A stretch of DNA of 64,000 nucleotides from Lota lota. Taxonomy: Eukaryota; Chordata; Actinopteri; Gadiformes; Lotidae. How positions within the stretch are numbered: the first letter of the stretch is position 1; every line of letters starts with the position of its first letter. Under the pieces are notes generated by a model that was given only the letters and a program-made list of their open reading frames with translations, ran no database searches and had not been told where the DNA came from. The stretch covers positions 5,043,385 to 5,107,384 of the forward strand of contig JACYXH010000772.1 in assembly GCA_026745465.1 (NCBI GenBank). The letters run 5' to 3'. Positions 40,701 to 64,000 of this stretch are shown in pieces. A program made the position numbers and the translations under genes.

Positions 40701-41714
40701 AGGGCACTTTTTGACAGTGACGGGCAAACAAACAGGCTATGGGTGTTTGAGGTAGGGGATCCTCACACTCTAACCACATCAAATTTAGGCCTACATGCTC
40801 ACAAAAAAGTGGAAATCTGCACCACATTTTAGCAGCCCTATGCACAAAGCCATTGATGATCATATTGGATTCCTGAATGCAAAGCAGAATTTCTAAAGCT
40901 TATCAGTGGTTTCTCTGCCCATCTGGGATCCACCAACTTGACAAGAGTACCCCCTGCCCACCCCCCCAAGGTCCAAAGAAACATTCTTATATGCAGCCAT
41001 TAAAATATCGTCTAGTTCCACATGAAGAAAAATGGTATGCACAGTCGAGAAATGAGGTTACAATGCTACAGATTATTCCAATTACAAAGCCCCACAAGTA
41101 TATCTCCATTAAGGGATTATATTGTTCCTTTTTCTTGCCTTTCTCCTTTGAATACCTCACCAAGCTAGGCACAAACAGACTAAGACAGTGAATAAAGAGA
41201 AATAAAAATAAAAATACACAAAATAAATCGTACATAAAGAACGCCACTGTCATTTCTTAAATTATTGTTTTTTTTAGTGCCCTACATTTTACACCCAGTC
41301 AAAAAGAACAAAAGATCTGCCTTCGGTCGGTAAGGCTGCTTGACATATGGTCAGCCTTGTGTTAAACCTATGGTACTTCTAGACAATAATGTTAATTTAT
41401 AGTGTACAATTTTGGATTACCATGCAAGAATACTTTTTTGTGTGTAACATTTAATAGCTCAATCTACATCCAGGAATAATTTACATAGAAGGACAATAGT
41501 TACTGAACCAGAGAGCACACAAGGTAAATACCCACGGTGGGCGGCCGGAGGACAGGGACGCTGGTCGGTGGGTTGTGGTGGAGGTGGAATGAAGGGGGGA
41601 GGTGAGGGTGGGGTGGGGGAGGAAGGCGGGGATGGGGACTGGGGGTTTATTCAGATCTAAAAGGAGCGATTAGATGGCTGGGGTAGTTATCCGTCCAATC
41701 TTCTAGGGCACAAA
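37731..41714. other. METTL16-PAFAH1B1 intergenic sequence including PAFAH1B1 3' UTR
   Basis: There are no coding exons. The upper part is likely PAFAH1B1 3' UTR: gene-strand AATAAA hexamers occur at 41646-41651, 40395-40400, 40221-40226, 39740-39745 and 39683-39688, and I cannot say which is used. A minisatellite lies at 39299-39626. The 100 bases or so past the PAFAH1B1 stop are purine/G-rich on the plus strand (41535-41645). Confidence 0.5.
39299..39626. repeat. Minisatellite of GCAGGTAGCCACATCCAGTA units
   Basis: About eight imperfect copies of a unit of roughly 36-50 bp share GTAGCCACATCCAGTACACA and AGCAGGAGGTTGTGCAGCA. Unit length varies because segments are dropped in the later copies. 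Confidence 0.92.
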
Positions 41715-59732
<18,018 letters not shown>

Positions 59733-60009
59733 GGTGTGGCAGGTTTTTATGGACAGGGGGCGAGGGTCCTAGATGGGTGGGCAGGTGTACAGTTGCTCCG
59801 ACCTCCTCTGTCGGGAGATGAGCGGGGCTAGTCCGAACAACACGCGTGAAGAGGTGCTCTTGCACTCCTTTAGCAGCCCGTTGGTTAGGTCCAGTTAAAA
59901 TGTTAAGCGTTGGCGAGGGGTCTGGGAATCTGCCTCCCAACCTGGTGGTGTAAGGGACAAAACGAACACAGAGCCTGCAGACCAGTCACTAGCTGGGTCT
60001 ACACTGCAT
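59733..60009 (-). other. pafah1b1: PAFAH1B1 5' UTR part of the start-codon exon
   Basis: The sequence upstream of the ATG reaches back to an acceptor-like TCTCTCCTTAG ending at 60010, implying a further non-coding 5' exon beyond. It has an open frame to about 59940 but no protein similarity. Confidence 0.55.
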
Positions 60010-61561
60010 CTAAGGAGAGAAAAGAGGAGAAGACAAGTCAGTTAGAGCTATACACTAGTCTACTAAGTACAGCAACACAATAAAACATGAAATCGAGTAC
60101 AGAAGGGATCTTCCATCAATTGACGGGTTTACACAACCCACCTACTTCCATTTTACTCTTTTCACTTGGAAAGTTCAAACCAGTGGAAAGATAAGGTGTG
60201 TGTGCTTGTGTTGTGTGATTTTAAGAGACAAATTATAACAGCTGTGAATGTTAAAGGAGCTTAATGATAAACAATATGATCGGTAGTTAAATGATGCACC
60301 ATTACTATTGTAGGCTACATGGGGGAGCTAACTCATGTGAAATATGTTCACCATTGTCAAATGTTCTCAAATTAATTATGTTTGAACTGTGCTTGAACTG
60401 AAATCTCAATGTTTGAACTGGCATCTCAATACTGGTACTAAGCCAGTCAATGTTAACATTTTTCTACAACATTAACAGAACAATTATAGTTATTTTGGAC
60501 AATAATAAAATACTAACCCATCCATTGCAACAATATACTAGTTAATGTTTTTGTACAATGTAAAATACCCAAGAACTCCCAACAGCTAGGCAGCCAGTAT
60601 CTGTAAATTCATTCTTAAGAAAAATAAATACATTTAAACAACACATCACTGTGCATGGCCATAGTAATCATATATAGTAATCAGATATATCATATATTTC
60701 TCCCATGGTCTGTAATGATCTGACATATTGACATAGGTATTAGGCACATTACCAATATAATACCATGTTTATGATTTCAAAGTATCATTCCCAGTAAGAG
60801 AGTGAAGTCATCACATTGCATGGTCATTATTATATCAGAGTAAAACCAAGTGTATCTTTTAATATAATAAAATCTTACTTCAGACAGGCTATAAAACATA
60901 ACGATAGACTCACAAAGCAGTATCATTATCTTTGTTTCATAATGATACATCATCTCTCATGTCAAAAGACAATTACTCATCAGCCAAGCATAGCAGCAAG
61001 TAAAAACCAATAGTGTTGCAGTTCACCTAACAACACTGTCAGGTCTCTAACGCAAGTCTCAAATATGGGATGAGAACTCCCAGGAAACTGCCCAAAAAAA
61101 AAACATTTACTGAATTGATTGTGTCAGCTAGGCACACACAGGCGACGCAGAAGAATAACCTAACCCATTAAAAACATTTAATTTAGTTTCTTACTTCTGT
61201 ATGCAAAAACTATATAAAGATCTGTCCCATCTTGTTGTTCTTCGTATTCAAATAGTCTGATTAAAGCTAATCTCACATTGACAGCGAGTGACACTGAGTG
61301 AGCAGTCTGTTGGAATAAGTAAAGCAAGTAGCAGCGTTTGCTTATCGACAGTGGATTTGACACTATTAAGATGTAGCAGGTGAACACCTGACATCAGTCT
61401 TCCCTGGAAACAAGCTAGCCACTGTACCATGTCGTCATTATCTGGTCATGTTGCTAAAGACAGTGTAATGCCGACCTGGATGATAGCGCAAGGGTCCCTG
61501 GCCATCATGACCAATGAACTGCCCATGTGTCATTTAAGTTCAGGATTGGGGATCACGATTG

Positions 61562-61562
<1 letters not shown>

Positions 61563-61594
<32 letters not shown>
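61563..61594. repeat. (TA)n microsatellite
   Basis: A short uninterrupted TA run. Confidence 0.95.
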
Positions 61595-61596
<2 letters not shown>

Positions 61597-63774
61597 TTTA
61601 TATTGATGGATGGTATAAGTATTGATTGACGAAAAATCCTACCTAGAATTCTACCTACAAATGATGTGATGGTTTCAAATAACTCAATACAATACTACAA
61701 TAATTGGCAGGAAAATGTACAACCTTTTTTTGATGAGAACTTTTGTCTTGGAATGAAAGTAGTGTCTAGAGTGCTTCTTCTGAAATGGCCAACCAGTATT
61801 CCACATCTGTGCATACATTCAGATTGTCTTCCATATTTTTATCTCCATTAACTTGCTGTAGGCAGCTGCCATCCCTACGGAGTCTTGACCCTGCAGTTTG
61901 TTGTCTTGAAATCGCTACTGTGCTCAAACAAATAACGTGTCCATCGTCCGACAAAAGGTATGATTCTCGCTGACACTAATATCGCTGTTCTAAGTGCGAA
62001 ACAAAAAAGCTAAATAGTATAAGTTAGTAGTACTACTGACTTATTATATTTGTTATTTACCTTTACAATCAACATTATCCTGACTTCAAGGGTCAATAGT
62101 CAATACACTATTGTAGTCACTATTCCCTGCGTGTTCGGGTTTTTGTTACACTTGTTTATCCAACTATAATATCATAATATATATATATCCTATATTTAAT
62201 ATATAGCCATAATACATCTTATAAAGGATGTACATTTGCATTATAAGATTATTCTGGATTCTTAGCCTTACAAGAATCTTCTATCTTATTATAAGACTGA
62301 TTATTTATTCATAGGAACCCTATATGGAGCAGCAAGTTGTGGGTCTAATATCTCAATATGGTTCTACTCACGTGGAATTTGGGCCAAACCGAGACACCAT
62401 GTTTCAAATACCTGGGGAATGTCATGTCAGCCACTGACGTTTCACAATAGTTGCTGCATGTGAGGACTCTTCAGCTACTCTGGATTGGTTAACTGAAGCG
62501 TTGTGTACACGTCATCTTGTAATATACCCAAAGAAAATGGGTAATTTCTGGGAATTAGTTCTGTAACCTGCAGTCATTCAACATGAATGTGAGGTGCTAT
62601 GTAGATGCTTTACTAAAGGAGTTGTATGATGTGAAACAGTCCAAAAAAGGATCACTACAAAACTGAAGCTCAATATAACAAAACGCGAAGCTCAACCTTT
62701 TCGCAATAAGCCATTTTTGTAGTTTGTGTCCCGTATGAGACTTTTGACACAATCCTTTCAGCACATACATTGGTTATTATAAATCACATGATCATGATAC
62801 ATTAGCAACCCTATCTAAATAATTCAAATTTGTATAATATAACGTGTGCGAAATTATTCTTTTGCTTATTTTATTTACATGCATGTATTTGCAGCCCCAA
62901 ATCATGAAATACATTCAATTAAACCCAGTACCCTCATAAAAAACATCATAATACATTTAAAAAGTAGGCGTTGACGGGGTAATGTGACTGAGCTTCAACT
63001 GAATTCAGGTATAGGGCAACGAGTTAAATCGAATCCGTCAAACAGGCAAATAGACAACTGGGCATATAGGCAAAACTGAAAAGATCTCCAAATAATGTCT
63101 AGTTTGTCATCGTGTTCTCAATAAGGACGAGGAGAATGGCTTGGATTTTCTCTCTAAATAAATGAATACATAAATAAATGGTGTTAACGTATCATTCCGT
63201 TAACAGTCGCCACACCACTTTAATGCAAAGTACTTCTTCATATTTGTTTTACACAATCCCTTTCGAGTAACGGACTCCGAGGTATCAGCTACTCCACCCA
63301 GATCATATGCGGATCAACAACCACCAAGTTGCAGTCGTGATGACAACGCTTCTGTCCTGGCTATGGGTACTAGGTAGGCTACATGAACACCTTAAGGAAT
63401 ATGTTCACAACCTGGGCGAGAGGTATATAATAAACATAGCTTTGACCCCTGTCAACGATGGGCAACGGTACGTTATGTGCAATTACTTGACATGGCTGAA
63501 CATACAACAAGCAGAGCGTTCTACCCGACAAATGATGCACAGCTCATATGAGCATTGTCCAAGTAACGTTACTGCAAGCATTGGATGTCATCGGAATGAT
63601 AGTCAATAACAACACATGTGCATTGGGCAGTAATAGTAACTTACTGCCAATATAAAAATATATTAAAGCAGCTATACGACGATTTAACTAATGGTCGAAT
63701 GGGAACATAACCTAGATGTCTAACTTACAATAATCTATAACATTGACAAGACTAACACGTTTATAACGTCCCCT

Positions 63775-63778
<4 letters not shown>

Positions 63779-63851
<73 letters not shown>
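63779..63851. repeat. (CA)n microsatellite, about 73 bp
   Basis: An uninterrupted AC array near the right edge of the window. Confidence 0.98.
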
Positions 63852-63853
<2 letters not shown>

Positions 63854-63925
63854 GTTAAAATAGTCGGTGCTGGGCGGGTTGTTGTTCAACTGTAGTCTTC
63901 GTGGACGTATCGTCGGCTCTGCCCA

Positions 63926-63987
63926 GCTAACACTAGCAGGCTAACACTAGCAGCTAACATTAGCAGGCTAACACTAGCGGGCTAACA
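63926..63987. repeat. Short tandem repeat GCTAACACTAGCAG
   Basis: About five copies of a 14-bp (some 10-15 bp) unit with single-base variation. Confidence 0.9.
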
Positions 63988-64000
63988 GTGAAGTAACATC

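Larger units (their letters stand above)
60010..64000. other. Upstream non-coding sequence, probably PAFAH1B1 first intron/promoter
   Basis: An AT-rich 4 kb with (TA)n at 61563-61594, a (CA)n array at 63779-63851, a GC-richer patch with GGGCGGG near 63873, and 14-bp repeats at 63926-63987. No coding exon is recognised. The PAFAH1B1 transcription start was not located and may lie here or beyond the window. Confidence 0.45.

Overview
The window is nuclear DNA of a bony vertebrate, almost certainly a teleost fish. It holds multi-exon genes with GT-AG introns, many long (CA)n/(GT)n arrays, minisatellites and tRNA-derived SINE-like and MITE-like repeats. The encoded proteins match vertebrate MNT, METTL16 and PAFAH1B1 (LIS1) closely. 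I saw no prokaryotic operon, CRISPR array, phage or viral gene. The species cannot be fixed; the density of long dinucleotide arrays suits repeat-rich teleost genomes, but that is only a hint.

Layout. (1) 1-3.56 kb, plus strand: the last two coding exons and probable 3' UTR of a septin of the SEPT4/SEPT5 type. (2) 3.56-4.25 kb: a short tail-to-tail gap containing a long imperfect palindrome. (3) 4.25-21.4 kb, minus strand: MNT, with a long probable 3' UTR and six coding exons (594 codons as read). The last codons appear shifted by one missing base. (4) 21.4-22.85 kb: MNT 5' region and intergenic. (5) 22.85-37.25 kb, minus strand: METTL16, nine coding exons (581 codons), promoter near 37.6-37.7 kb. 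(6) 37.7-41.7 kb: intergenic plus the PAFAH1B1 3' UTR, with a minisatellite. (7) 41.7-60.0 kb, minus strand: PAFAH1B1, ten coding exons giving exactly 410 codons, as in mammals. (8) 60.0-64.0 kb: upstream non-coding DNA, perhaps PAFAH1B1 intron 1 or promoter.

The genes do not form a pathway. MNT is a Max-partner transcriptional repressor, METTL16 is an RNA m6A methyltransferase, LIS1 is the dynein regulator and PAF-acetylhydrolase scaffold, and the septin is a cytoskeletal GTPase. MNT-METTL16-PAFAH1B1 is the neighbourhood of human 17p13.3, but here PAFAH1B1 lies on the same strand as METTL16, whereas from memory the human copy is opposite, and a septin sits next to MNT.

Exon boundaries were derived by hand from splice signals, reading-frame phase and remembered family sequence. 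The reading frame closes across all exons of MNT, METTL16 and PAFAH1B1. The points most worth a second look are a probable 1-nt deletion in the MNT C-terminus, a GC-AG intron in METTL16, a triplicated 5' splice-site segment in PAFAH1B1, dinucleotide arrays touching two splice sites, and several non-autonomous DNA-transposon-like elements. I found no convincing previously undescribed biological system.
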